Translations under genes and position numbers: made by a program
DNA from: an uncultured Planctomycetota bacterium
GTDB taxonomy: Bacteria; Planctomycetota; SZUA-567; JAFGNG01
DNA: 31,420 nt
Direction: 5' to 3'
Assembly: GCA_947311175.1 (NCBI GenBank)
Contig: CAMZKK010000068.1
Span: 1 to 31,420 of the forward strand
Notes under the pieces: generated by a model
Told to the model about the DNA's origin: nothing
What the model saw: the letters and a program-made list of their open reading frames with translations, nothing else
The model's database searches: none
In this document: piece by piece, positions 1 through 7,536 of the stretch
Layout of the letters: each line of letters begins with the position of its first letter
How positions within the stretch are numbered: position 1 is the first letter of the stretch

Positions 1-1
1 A

Positions 2-676
2 AATATAGATATCAAAAAAAAACCACTTCAAATTCTAATGAGTCATTATCACTGGGATCACTTGTGTGGTTTTCCGTTTTTCTCTCCGGCATATATCCCC
101 GGCAATAAAATAAATATAAGTGGAGTTATGCCAAAACTTGAAGAAGTTTTTAATTTACAGCAATCATCTCCCTATTTCCCAATTTCATTTGACCAACTTG
201 CTGCCACCATCACTTTTAATCAATTACCTGCAGAATCAGAATCTTTTGTAGGTGCATTTAAAGTTACTCCTTTTAAGATTCATCATCCAAACGGTTGCTT
301 TGCTTACAAAATAGAAATCAATAATAAAAAAATTGTTTATATTACAGATACAGAATTGTTTATCCTTAAACATGATGACATAGAAAAATACACCGCATTT
401 TTAGAAGATGCAGATATTGCAATTGTTGATTCTCAATATACCTTTATTGAAGGAGCCAAAAAACTTTATTGGGGACATAGTTCTATTTTTGGCTTTATTG
501 ATATTTGCAAAAATTCAGCCATAAAAAAACTAATAATGTTTCATCACGACCCACTATCAACTGGCGATAACATAAAAAATATGCTATCAGCCGCTAATGA
601 CTATAAAAAAATAAATGCTCGAAACTCTAAGTTTGAAATTATCGCAGCTTATGATGGACTGAAGATAATCAGTTAA
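2..676 (+). CDS. Metallo-beta-lactamase-fold hydrolase, 5'-partial
   Basis: Metal-dependent hydrolase of the MBL fold, closest by eye to the PhnP / cyclic-phosphodiesterase-like group (COG1234/1235 type). The frame is open to the left window edge, and the residues before the first Met (ending QIL) complete the beta strand that normally precedes the metal site, so the ATG at 38 is internal and the true start lies outside the window. Visible motifs are HYHWDH (the HxHxDH zinc signature), an ITDTE segment, IVDSQY, WGHSS and FHHDP, which supply the later Asp and His ligands expected of the fold. The exact substrate cannot be told. The next gene follows 25 bp downstream on the same strand, so the two may be cotranscribed. 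The family is secure; the function beyond hydrolase is not. Confidence 0.85.
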   Translation, partial: NIDIKKKPLQILMSHYHWDHLCGFPFFSPAYIPGNKINISGVMPKLEEVFNLQQSSPYFPISFDQLAATITFNQLPAESESFVGAFKVTPFKIHHPNGCFAYKIEINNKKIVYITDTELFILKHDDIEKYTAFLEDADIAIVDSQYTFIEGAKKLYWGHSSIFGFIDICKNSAIKKLIMFHHDPLSTGDNIKNMLSAANDYKKINARNSKFEIIAAYDGLKIIS

Positions 677-701
677 TAATTTAAAAGAAAGCAAAATAAA
701 T

Positions 702-2954
702 ATGGGAAAAACTACTCCCGAAAATAATACTTCAACCAAAAACCAATTTGGAACCTTTACCGGAGTCTTTACGCCAAGTATCTTGACCATTCTTGGGGTA
801 ATTATGTTTATGCGAGCCCCCTTTGTTATTGGCGAAGCAGGGGTGTTTGGCGCATTATTAATTCTTGTTGTTGCCAAAACTATTACTGTCCTCACTTCCT
901 TTTCAATAAGTGCAATTAGCACGAATATGAATGTTAGAGGAGGAGGAGCATATTACCTGATTAGTAGAGTGCTAGGTCCTGCATTTGGTGGAAGTATTGG
1001 GCTTGCCCTATTTTTTGCAATCGCCCTTTCCGTCCCATTTTATATCCTTGGTTTTACCGAGGCACTTTGTATATCTTACCCATCGTTAAATGAGCACTTC
1101 TTACAAATCACAATTACAACCGCAATAATTTTCTTTGTAGTATCATATATTGGTGCAGGCTGGGCATTAAAGGTTCAACTTTTCATCTTACTTTCTTTGA
1201 TTTTTTCCATCGTTGTTTTTTTAGGTGGAGCTTTAGAATTATTTAGTTTTGATACCTTACGAACAAATTGGCAAAGTGAATACACAACAATGGATGCTAA
1301 TATTAAGTATTCATTTTGGATTGTCTTTGCAATATATTTCCCTGCTGTAACCGGAATTGGAGCGGGGCTTAATATGTCTGGAGATTTAAAAGAACCGGCG
1401 TTAAGTATTCCACGAGGAACGTTGTGGGCAGTGTTAGTAGGGTTTGCTGTCTATCTGCTACAAACAATAATCTGCGGAGGGGCATTTGCTCGTGCTGACT
1501 TGATAAACACGCCATACGATATATTAAAAGATAATGCATTGTTTGGACTTACTTTTGTTGTTGCCGGTGGAGTTTTTTCAGCAACTTTGTCGAGTGCCTT
1601 AGGTAGTTATCTCGGTGCGCCAAGAGTTTTACAGGCAGTATCACGAGATCCAATTATGATGTTTTTAAAACCTTTTGCAAAAGGTAGTGACAAAGGAGAT
1701 GAGCCAAGGCGAGCATTAATATTCACCCTTTTTATTACTATTGGGGTTTTAGTCTGGGCGGGAAATGAATCCGGTGGTGCTTCATTAAATGCGGTAGCAT
1801 CTATAATTACAATGTTTTTTCTTTACACCTACGGGATGATTAATCTGGCGGCTTTTATTGAAGCAATTGGAAAGAACCCATCGTTCCGACCTAAGTTTAA
1901 ATTTTTTCATTGGATTGTTGCCCTTCTTGGTGCAGTTGGCTGTATTGGAGTTTCTTTTTTAATCAATCCTCTAGCAGCAACCATTGCCATTCTAATTTTA
2001 ATTGCCCTTTACTGGTATATTAGGGCAGGACACCTTAGTCATGCCTTTGGCGATGCAAGGCGTGGATTTGTTTATTCAAAACTTAGAAATAATTTGCTAT
2101 GGCTAAATTCTACCGAAGAAGATAGCAGAAACTGGCGCCCAACCATTCTTATTTTGAGCAATGATTCTGAAAGCAGAGAGATTTTACTTACATATTCAGA
2201 TTGGCTGGAGTCAGGAAGAGGGCTGGTTATTCTTACTCAAGTTTTGATTGGAAAATTTGCAGAACTTGCTCCGAGAATTCCAATTGCCGAGAAAAAGATT
2301 AAGGAATTATTTAAGGAAAAAGATATTTGTGCATTCCCAATGGTTGCCGTATCTGAGAATTTAGAAACCGGAACAGAGATGATTTTGCAAACAGCCTCTA
2401 TTGGTTCAATAAAACCTAATTTGGTGGTATTACGATGGCTGAGTGAAGAAGAGGATGTTGGAAAATTTATCAATCAATTGCAAATGGCAAAAACCCTTGG
2501 TATGGGATTGGTATTGATTAATGCCAATGAATTACCAACACCTGCGGAAAAGGCAAAAAAACGAATAGACCTCTGGTGGCGTGGACAAAAAAATGGCGAT
2601 ATAATGATAATCCTTGCATGGCTTTTAGTGCAAAATGATGGCTGGGAAAATACTACAATCAGGGTTCTTAGGATTGTCGATAACGATGCAGGTAAATCTC
2701 CGGCAGCAAAAGCACTAAGTGAACTAATTTCATCAGCTAGGGTTCAAGCAAATGTGGAAGTGATTGTCAGCACAGATGCATTTTCACAAATCCTCAAAAA
2801 AGTATCATCAGATGCAGATTGTGTTTTCATGGGATTTAATCCCCCCAAGACAGAAGGTGCATATGCATGGAAAATGCTATACAGCTCATTCATCAATAAT
2901 ATGCCTCCAACAATCCTAGTAAATTCTGCCGGTAGTGAAGATATGTTTGCATAA
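702..2954 (+). CDS. SLC12-like (cation-chloride cotransporter family) amino acid/cation permease
   Basis: Integral membrane transporter of the APC superfamily, 750 aa. Its opening segment, FGTFTGVFTPSILTILGV, is the characteristic first helix of the cation-chloride cotransporter (SLC12) branch, followed by VRGGGAYYLISR in the second and third helix region. About 12 hydrophobic helices occupy residues 20-445. The C-terminal 300 residues are soluble and resemble the cytosolic SLC12 tail, with UspA-like alternating strands and helices (for example RPTILILSNDSES and CVFMGFNPP). Eukaryotic relatives move Na+/K+ with Cl-; bacterial members are less well characterised and some carry amino acids, so the substrate is uncertain. 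The start follows a weak AAAGAAAG ribosome site. It lies 25 bp after the MBL hydrolase and converges on the M48 peptidase gene. Confidence 0.85.
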   Translation: MGKTTPENNTSTKNQFGTFTGVFTPSILTILGVIMFMRAPFVIGEAGVFGALLILVVAKTITVLTSFSISAISTNMNVRGGGAYYLISRVLGPAFGGSIGLALFFAIALSVPFYILGFTEALCISYPSLNEHFLQITITTAIIFFVVSYIGAGWALKVQLFILLSLIFSIVVFLGGALELFSFDTLRTNWQSEYTTMDANIKYSFWIVFAIYFPAVTGIGAGLNMSGDLKEPALSIPRGTLWAVLVGFAVYLLQTIICGGAFARADLINTPYDILKDNALFGLTFVVAGGVFSATLSSALGSYLGAPRVLQAVSRDPIMMFLKPFAKGSDKGDEPRRALIFTLFITIGVLVWAGNESGGASLNAVASIITMFFLYTYGMINLAAFIEAIGKNPSFRPKFKFFHWIVALLGAVGCIGVSFLINPLAATIAILILIALYWYIRAGHLSHAFGDARRGFVYSKLRNNLLWLNSTEEDSRNWRPTILILSNDSESREILLTYSDWLESGRGLVILTQVLIGKFAELAPRIPIAEKKIKELFKEKDICAFPMVAVSENLETGTEMILQTASIGSIKPNLVVLRWLSEEEDVGKFINQLQMAKTLGMGLVLINANELPTPAEKAKKRIDLWWRGQKNGDIMIILAWLLVQNDGWENTTIRVLRIVDNDAGKSPAAKALSELISSARVQANVEVIVSTDAFSQILKKVSSDADCVFMGFNPPKTEGAYAWKMLYSSFINNMPPTILVNSAGSEDMFA

Positions 2955-2956
2955 AT

Positions 2957-2991
2957 CTAAATTCCGCCGTTAATACGGAACTTGGGCTTAA
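2957..2991. repeat. Dispersed palindromic repeat, copy A
   Basis: Short imperfect palindrome beginning CTAAATTCCG, with arms TTCCG and CGGAA around a 9-base loop. It sits between two convergent genes, where it may also serve as a weak bidirectional terminator. It shares its core with copies at 5451-5480, 24321-24350 and 31357-31386. Confidence 0.5.
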
Positions 2992-2997
2992 TTTCTT

Positions 2998-4455
2998 TTA
3001 CGGTGTTTTATCTTCCGGAAAATATTTATCAAGTAATTGCTTGTGCTTGATGATTAAATTATTATTGGATGAAAGTTTTTTTGTTATTACTTCTGGCTGG
3101 CTGATAGTTGATTGGTACACAAGTAGGATACCGGCAACAATTATACATATTCCAATAAGTTTAACTCTCCTGCAATGTTGGTGATGCGTAACCCTAATGT
3201 AAGGATTACCTTCTGCTCTATAAAGGAAATCAACTCTTTCGGCAATACTTTTATGATGCCAGCTTTTTACATCTCTTATGCCACCATTTAAAAAACCAAT
3301 TTTTTCCAAACTATTTGCAAGTGGCTCTGCTCTATCCATAATCTCCATACCAAAAAGATCTGCTTGTCTTTCAAAACGCCTTGAGACAAAACCAAAAACT
3401 ATGCGAATATATCCGGCGAGAATAATGCAAACTGAAATCGCAAGCAAATGAATATCAAAAATAGTATTCTCCAAAACAAAAGTAGCAATTGAAATAAATC
3501 CACTGGTGAAGATTAAATACCAAATCAAATGACGATGTTTAACATGCCCCAACTCATGCCCGACAACCCCGCAGATTTCACTTTCAGTAAGAGAAGCAAG
3601 CAAACCTTCAGATAACAACAAAAAACGAAACGGTTTAATAAATCCAATTACGGCTCCATTTATAAATCCCAAACCACCCAGTTTCCAAACATAAATTTGA
3701 CTGAACCCTACCCCAGCTTTTCTTTCCAAGGATTTAATCTTCTCTCTTAATGGTGAATCTTCTAATTTTTTACACTGCCAAATTTTTACCAAGATTAGTG
3801 GAAAAAAAACAAGAACCGGTATCAACATAAATATCGAAACAATCAACCCAAAGAAAGGTATTGATAAAAAATAATTGCAAACTTCTGCCTTAGAAGCTAT
3901 TCCTGCGCTTTCAATTAAATATAAAGCCACTGACACAAAATCGTAAATAACCCACATACAAAACCATGGTATTATAATAAATAGAGTAGTTCTGACTTTA
4001 AAGAAGACGTATTCCTTTGCCTTCCATTTTCCCGGGGAGATAATATTTTCCAACCGTAAAAAGGAAAATCTTGAAATGAAAAACAGAATAATATATGGCG
4101 AAAAATCAATAAAAGCCTTTGCTAATTCACTACCTTCAACCCCAACCATTTTTGGGATTGTTCCTGGCCACGATGCAGATTCTATAATCACGATATAAAC
4201 CATAACTAAAACCGCACGGAAGAATAAATCTGTTTGTTTTACAAAGTCCCTTGTATTTGTGGTAATTCTGCCATTACAAGTTATGCTTTTAGAAATTAAC
4301 TGAGTGGCTATTTCTATGGTGGTCAAGCATAATACTAAAATGGCTACTGTCCATAGCAATATTTCACCATTTGATAGAGACGTAATTTGTTCACGATTTT
4401 CATCTATTAAGGTATGATAAATAACGGCAACAATAACATCGATTGGGAATAACAT
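2998..4455 (-). CDS. M48-family membrane zinc metallopeptidase
   Basis: Membrane-embedded zinc protease, 485 aa. The catalytic motif is HELGH at residues 300-304 (H300 and H304 bind zinc, E301 is the general base), preceded by ESEICGVVG. The third zinc ligand is probably E362 in RRFERQADLFG, the usual second M48 signature. About five hydrophobic helices lie before the catalytic site (residues 30-225), two after it, and one near the C-terminus (about 425-445). The arrangement resembles Ste24/HtpX-like proteases, which act in membrane protein quality control or precursor processing. The start codon lies 12 bp after the stop of the upstream coiled-coil gene, so the two are probably cotranscribed. 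The substrate is unknown. The family assignment is firm. Confidence 0.9.
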   Translation of the reverse strand: MLFPIDVIVAVIYHTLIDENREQITSLSNGEILLWTVAILVLCLTTIEIATQLISKSITCNGRITTNTRDFVKQTDLFFRAVLVMVYIVIIESASWPGTIPKMVGVEGSELAKAFIDFSPYIILFFISRFSFLRLENIISPGKWKAKEYVFFKVRTTLFIIIPWFCMWVIYDFVSVALYLIESAGIASKAEVCNYFLSIPFFGLIVSIFMLIPVLVFFPLILVKIWQCKKLEDSPLREKIKSLERKAGVGFSQIYVWKLGGLGFINGAVIGFIKPFRFLLLSEGLLASLTESEICGVVGHELGHVKHRHLIWYLIFTSGFISIATFVLENTIFDIHLLAISVCIILAGYIRIVFGFVSRRFERQADLFGMEIMDRAEPLANSLEKIGFLNGGIRDVKSWHHKSIAERVDFLYRAEGNPYIRVTHHQHCRRVKLIGICIIVAGILLVYQSTISQPEVITKKLSSNNNLIIKHKQLLDKYFPEDKTP

Positions 4456-4467
4456 AAAAGATTAAGC

Positions 4468-5343
4468 CTACATCATTCCATCAATAGTTTCTTTATTTTT
4501 TTCGTTATCCTTGTTCTCTTCATCACTCTTTAATTCTTTTTGGGTATTTTTATTTTGTTGATCTTTTCCCTTTAATTTTTCATCTTGACCTTGAAGAATC
4601 TTTGCAAGCTTAGAAGCGGCATCAAGCTGTTTTTGTAATGCTCCAATTGCTGTTTGTTGGGCTTCAATTTGTAATTGTAATTGCTGATTTGCCTTTACCT
4701 CGCGATTTTTTAATTTATCAATCTTCTTTTTTTCCAATCTTAATTTATCTAACTCTAAAGTAAGGTTGTTGATTTCATCTGTAACAGAAGCTACTTTATC
4801 CTTTGCTGATTCTAATTCCTTTAATTTTTTATCTTTACTGTCTAATTCCGCCATTGTTTCTTTAAGGGTCAAACTCATGGCTTTTAATTTTTCTTCAATT
4901 TTATTTTTTTCTGTCTCTTTTTCCCTATTTCTTTTCAGCTGATTGACCAGACTAGAAAGAGTACTTTCTACCCTAACATAAGTTTCCTCATCTTCCCGTT
5001 TTATTGATTTGTTTACTTTATCAGCCAAAATTTTATTTTTTTGTTTTTCCATTTTATCCAATTGGAACAAAAGCCCAAAAATAAAAACTGTCAAAATAAC
5101 AACTATCAACCAAAATACATTAGTCGGCACGGTGGAGCGTGCTAACGCTCGCGCCATTGGCTTTTGGCTTTCATTAATTGCCTTTGCCATAAAATTGGCT
5201 GCATCTTCCGGATTCCAAGTAGCTACCGCACGAGTCCTGTTACTGTGCAACTCCGCATTGATTGATTCCGCTTCATCAAAAGGAACCTGCTCAATATCTT
5301 CTGTTATTTTTTTGTTTTGATTTTGTTCATTACTTTCAGGCAT
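4468..5343 (-). CDS. Single-pass membrane protein with long coiled coil
   Basis: Hypothetical protein of 291 aa. Residues 1-70 are hydrophilic and acidic, then Ala/Arg-rich just before the membrane. Residues about 73-95 form one strong transmembrane helix, and residues about 97-262 are rich in Lys, Glu and Leu with heptad character, indicating a long coiled coil. The tail is highly charged and rich in Lys, Asn and Glu. No enzymatic motif is visible. The start is supported by GGAGAAAA eight to twelve bases upstream. It lies between a TPR lipoprotein gene (144 bp upstream) and the M48 peptidase gene (12 bp downstream). A scaffold or adaptor for the peptidase is conceivable, but that is inference from position only. 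Confidence 0.75.
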   Translation of the reverse strand: MPESNEQNQNKKITEDIEQVPFDEAESINAELHSNRTRAVATWNPEDAANFMAKAINESQKPMARALARSTVPTNVFWLIVVILTVFIFGLLFQLDKMEKQKNKILADKVNKSIKREDEETYVRVESTLSSLVNQLKRNREKETEKNKIEEKLKAMSLTLKETMAELDSKDKKLKELESAKDKVASVTDEINNLTLELDKLRLEKKKIDKLKNREVKANQQLQLQIEAQQTAIGALQKQLDAASKLAKILQGQDEKLKGKDQQNKNTQKELKSDEENKDNEKNKETIDGMM

Positions 5344-5450
5344 AATATTTTCTCCATTTTTCTTTATTTTAATAATGTCAAAGAGTTACGTCAAGGGCAA
5401 TTGCCAAAGTGCCTCTGCAATATCTTTGTTGTTATGAAAACTGCTTTAAC

Positions 5451-5480
5451 TCTAATTTTTCAATTGCTACGGAATTTAGA
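5451..5480. repeat. Dispersed palindromic repeat, copy D
   Basis: On the minus strand this reads TCTAAATTCCGTAG followed by a diverged second arm ending TTAGA. It lies between the TPR lipoprotein gene and the coiled-coil gene. It matches the left arm of the copies at 2957, 24321 and 31357. Confidence 0.45.
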
Positions 5481-5487
5481 TTCATTG

Positions 5488-6279
5488 TTAACGCCTTCTA
5501 TCGTTGACTTGCTTTTTTAAATTCTTTAATCCTCGCAAGACTTTGTGCTTAAACCCTTCATTGACACTGAGCCCACGATTTTCAATTTCAATAATATCCT
5601 GCCATGCCTTTTTAGGCTCATCGATACAGTACCAACTAATTGCCCGATCTAACAGTGCTTTATTATGGTTTATATCAAGCTCAAGAGCCTTATTGAATCT
5701 ATAAATTGCCTGTTTGTACTTTCCTTGCTTTAAAAACATACTGCCAATTTCATAATGTGCCCTCGGTAAAATAGGTGTAAGTCGCAAAACTTCCTGATAT
5801 TCCATAATTGCGTCATTGTATTTTTTTCTTTGTCGGTAAATATCACCAATATTGGCATGAATACTAGAAAGAATTTTTTTATTGTCAATCCCCTGTCCTT
5901 CAGCAATCTTCTGTGCTTGTTTAAGGGTAACCAGTGCGGCTCCAAATTTACCCATCATATAATAAGTTCTGCCAAGATTATTGACAGCATCAACATAATC
6001 AGGAATTACCTCAATTGCCTTTTTAAATCTCACTACTGCCTTATCAAACCGTCTTTTTTGAAATTCCGAAAGCCCAACTTCGTTGTTCATTTTTGCCATA
6101 TTTGCAATATTTTCTTCTTTTTTGCTAAGTTTTTTGCCAAGCATTTTCTTTTCATAAATACCCTTACCTCCGAAGCCTTTATAGGTTGAAACAGAGCCAG
6201 AATCACACCCCTGCAATAAAATGGCAACTACAAATAGAATTGAAATAGATATAAACATCTCATATTTAGTCTTTTTCAT
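5488..6279 (-). CDS. TPR-repeat lipoprotein
   Basis: Protein of 263 aa with a type II (lipoprotein) signal peptide: positive start MKKTK, hydrophobic core, then LLQGC with the acylated Cys at residue 25. The mature part carries about four to five tetratricopeptide repeats (approximately residues 62-95, 96-129, 139-172, 173-206 and a weaker one to 240). The patterns NNLGRTYYMMGKFGAALV, IGDIYRQRKKYNDAIMEYQ and IGSMFLKQGKYKQAIYRF are typical. Such proteins act as docking scaffolds at the outer or inner membrane (PilF/NlpI-like roles). A strong AAGGAG ribosome site lies seven bases before the ATG. It is the first gene of a minus-strand run with the coiled-coil protein and the M48 peptidase. Lipoprotein and TPR calls are solid; the partner is unknown. 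Confidence 0.85.
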   Translation of the reverse strand: MKKTKYEMFISISILFVVAILLQGCDSGSVSTYKGFGGKGIYEKKMLGKKLSKKEENIANMAKMNNEVGLSEFQKRRFDKAVVRFKKAIEVIPDYVDAVNNLGRTYYMMGKFGAALVTLKQAQKIAEGQGIDNKKILSSIHANIGDIYRQRKKYNDAIMEYQEVLRLTPILPRAHYEIGSMFLKQGKYKQAIYRFNKALELDINHNKALLDRAISWYCIDEPKKAWQDIIEIENRGLSVNEGFKHKVLRGLKNLKKQVNDRRR

Positions 6280-6301
6280 TTTAAACTCCTTTTATTATTA
6301 A

Positions 6302-6331
6302 ATATCATGATTTAATTTATTTAATCGTCAA
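6302..6331 (-). promoter_or_regulatory. Candidate promoter for the TPR lipoprotein operon
   Basis: Minus strand TTGACG, an 18-base spacer, then TGATAT, about 25 bp before the start codon of the lipoprotein gene. The -35 is good, the -10 mediocre and the spacer at the long end. Sequence match only. Confidence 0.35.
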
Positions 6332-6406
6332 ATATCCGAAATTAGTTGAATCTCTTTTTTGAAAAATAAAGAATGAAAAACTTACCTTAGTCCTATTCTT
6401 ATTTGC

Positions 6407-6434
6407 TTGCAACTTTAATCTCTGGGATTAGAAT
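6407..6434 (+). promoter_or_regulatory. Candidate recA promoter
   Basis: TTGCAA, a 16-base spacer and TAGAAT, giving a leader of about 45 bases before the recA ATG. The region 6280-6484 is shared with the divergent lipoprotein gene. I looked for a palindromic LexA-type operator of the E. coli or Bacillus kind and saw none. Confidence 0.35.
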
Positions 6435-6484
6435 GATAGAGAAGTCTAAACCATTAAACTTGAATTCCCCTATTCGGAAATAAT

Positions 6485-7501
6485 ATGAATGAAATCTTAA
6501 AAGAAAATAATTGCAAATTAGAACAAACCTTGACGCAAATTGAAAGACAATTTGGCAAAGGAACAATAATGCAGTTAGGTAGTGATTTTCATTTGGATTG
6601 CAAATCAATCTCTACCGGTTCTCTTTCCTTAGATATAGCAACAGGGGTTAGTGGTGTTCCCAAAGGAAGAATTGTTGAAATCTATGGTCCAGAGAGTTCA
6701 GGCAAGACTACGGTTGCTCTTCATATTGTAGCAAATGTCCAAAAAAACGGTGGGACGGCAGCCTTTATTGATGCCGAACATGCTCTTGACCCACATTATG
6801 CCAAAAAAATAGGAATAAATCTCGATACTCTAATCATCAGTCAACCGAACTGTGGTGAGGGGGCACTTGAAATTTGCGACTTGCTGGTTAGAAGTAATGC
6901 CGTTGACCTCATTGTGATTGATTCTGTAGCAGCACTTGTGCCGAGGGCTGAAATTGAAGGTGAAATGGGCGATTCTCATATGGGGCTTCAGGCAAGATTG
7001 ATGAGCCAAGCGATGCGAAAACTCACAAGTATTATTAAAAAAACTAATTGCTGTGTGATTTTTATAAATCAAATCAGGATGAAGATTGGTGTAATGTTTG
7101 GCAATCCGGAGACAACAACTGGTGGTAATGCCTTGAAGTTTTACAGTTCGCTTAGGTTTGATATTCGTCGAATTGGTGCGATTAAAGATGGGGAAGAGAT
7201 TATTGGCAATCGAACAAGGGTAAAGATTGTCAAAAACAAGGTCGCCCCTCCTTTCAGGATTGCGGAGTTTGATATAATGTATAATAAAGGGATTTCCAAA
7301 GAAGGAGATATTATTGATCTTGGAGTAAAGCTTGATATTATAGAAAAAAACGGTTCTTGGTTTTTCTTTGGGAAAATCAAACTTGGACAAGGGAGAGAAA
7401 ATGCTAAAAAATTTATCGGTGAAGAAACTGCCTTAAAAAAAGAAATAACCAATATAATACTTGAGAAAGTTGGCATTAACGCCAAAATTAATAATTATTG
7501 A
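6485..7501 (+). CDS. recA: RecA recombinase
   Basis: ATP-dependent strand-exchange protein of homologous recombination that also triggers LexA-type autocleavage in SOS systems. It is 338 aa, slightly short of the usual 345-355. Walker A is GPESSGKTT (residues 68-76), Walker B is DLIVIDSVAAL, the L1/L2 region includes EGEMGDSHMGLQARLMSQ and FGNPETTTGGNALKFYSS, and the conserved FINQIRMKIGVMFGNP is present. The C-terminus ends soon after the core in a basic, Asn-rich stretch and lacks the acidic tail found in E. coli RecA, which may change its regulation. The ribosome site is weak. It starts a plus-strand cluster with a PerM-like permease 36 bp downstream. Confidence 0.97.
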   Translation: MNEILKENNCKLEQTLTQIERQFGKGTIMQLGSDFHLDCKSISTGSLSLDIATGVSGVPKGRIVEIYGPESSGKTTVALHIVANVQKNGGTAAFIDAEHALDPHYAKKIGINLDTLIISQPNCGEGALEICDLLVRSNAVDLIVIDSVAALVPRAEIEGEMGDSHMGLQARLMSQAMRKLTSIIKKTNCCVIFINQIRMKIGVMFGNPETTTGGNALKFYSSLRFDIRRIGAIKDGEEIIGNRTRVKIVKNKVAPPFRIAEFDIMYNKGISKEGDIIDLGVKLDIIEKNGSWFFFGKIKLGQGRENAKKFIGEETALKKEITNIILEKVGINAKINNY

Positions 7502-7536
7502 TTTAATTAAAAATTACAACCAAAAGGATTTCAACA

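Noticed and set aside
5317..5520. 67-aa plus-strand frame in the gap between lipoprotein and coiled-coil genes
   Set aside because: Opposes the minus-strand operon, lacks a ribosome site and overlaps the dispersed repeat.
6280..6484. LexA/SOS box ahead of recA
   Set aside because: No palindrome of the E. coli or Bacillus type was found; another lineage's motif cannot be excluded.
6830..7390. Long minus-strand frame inside recA
   Set aside because: Shadow frame opposite a strongly conserved gene; no start signal or recognisable domain.
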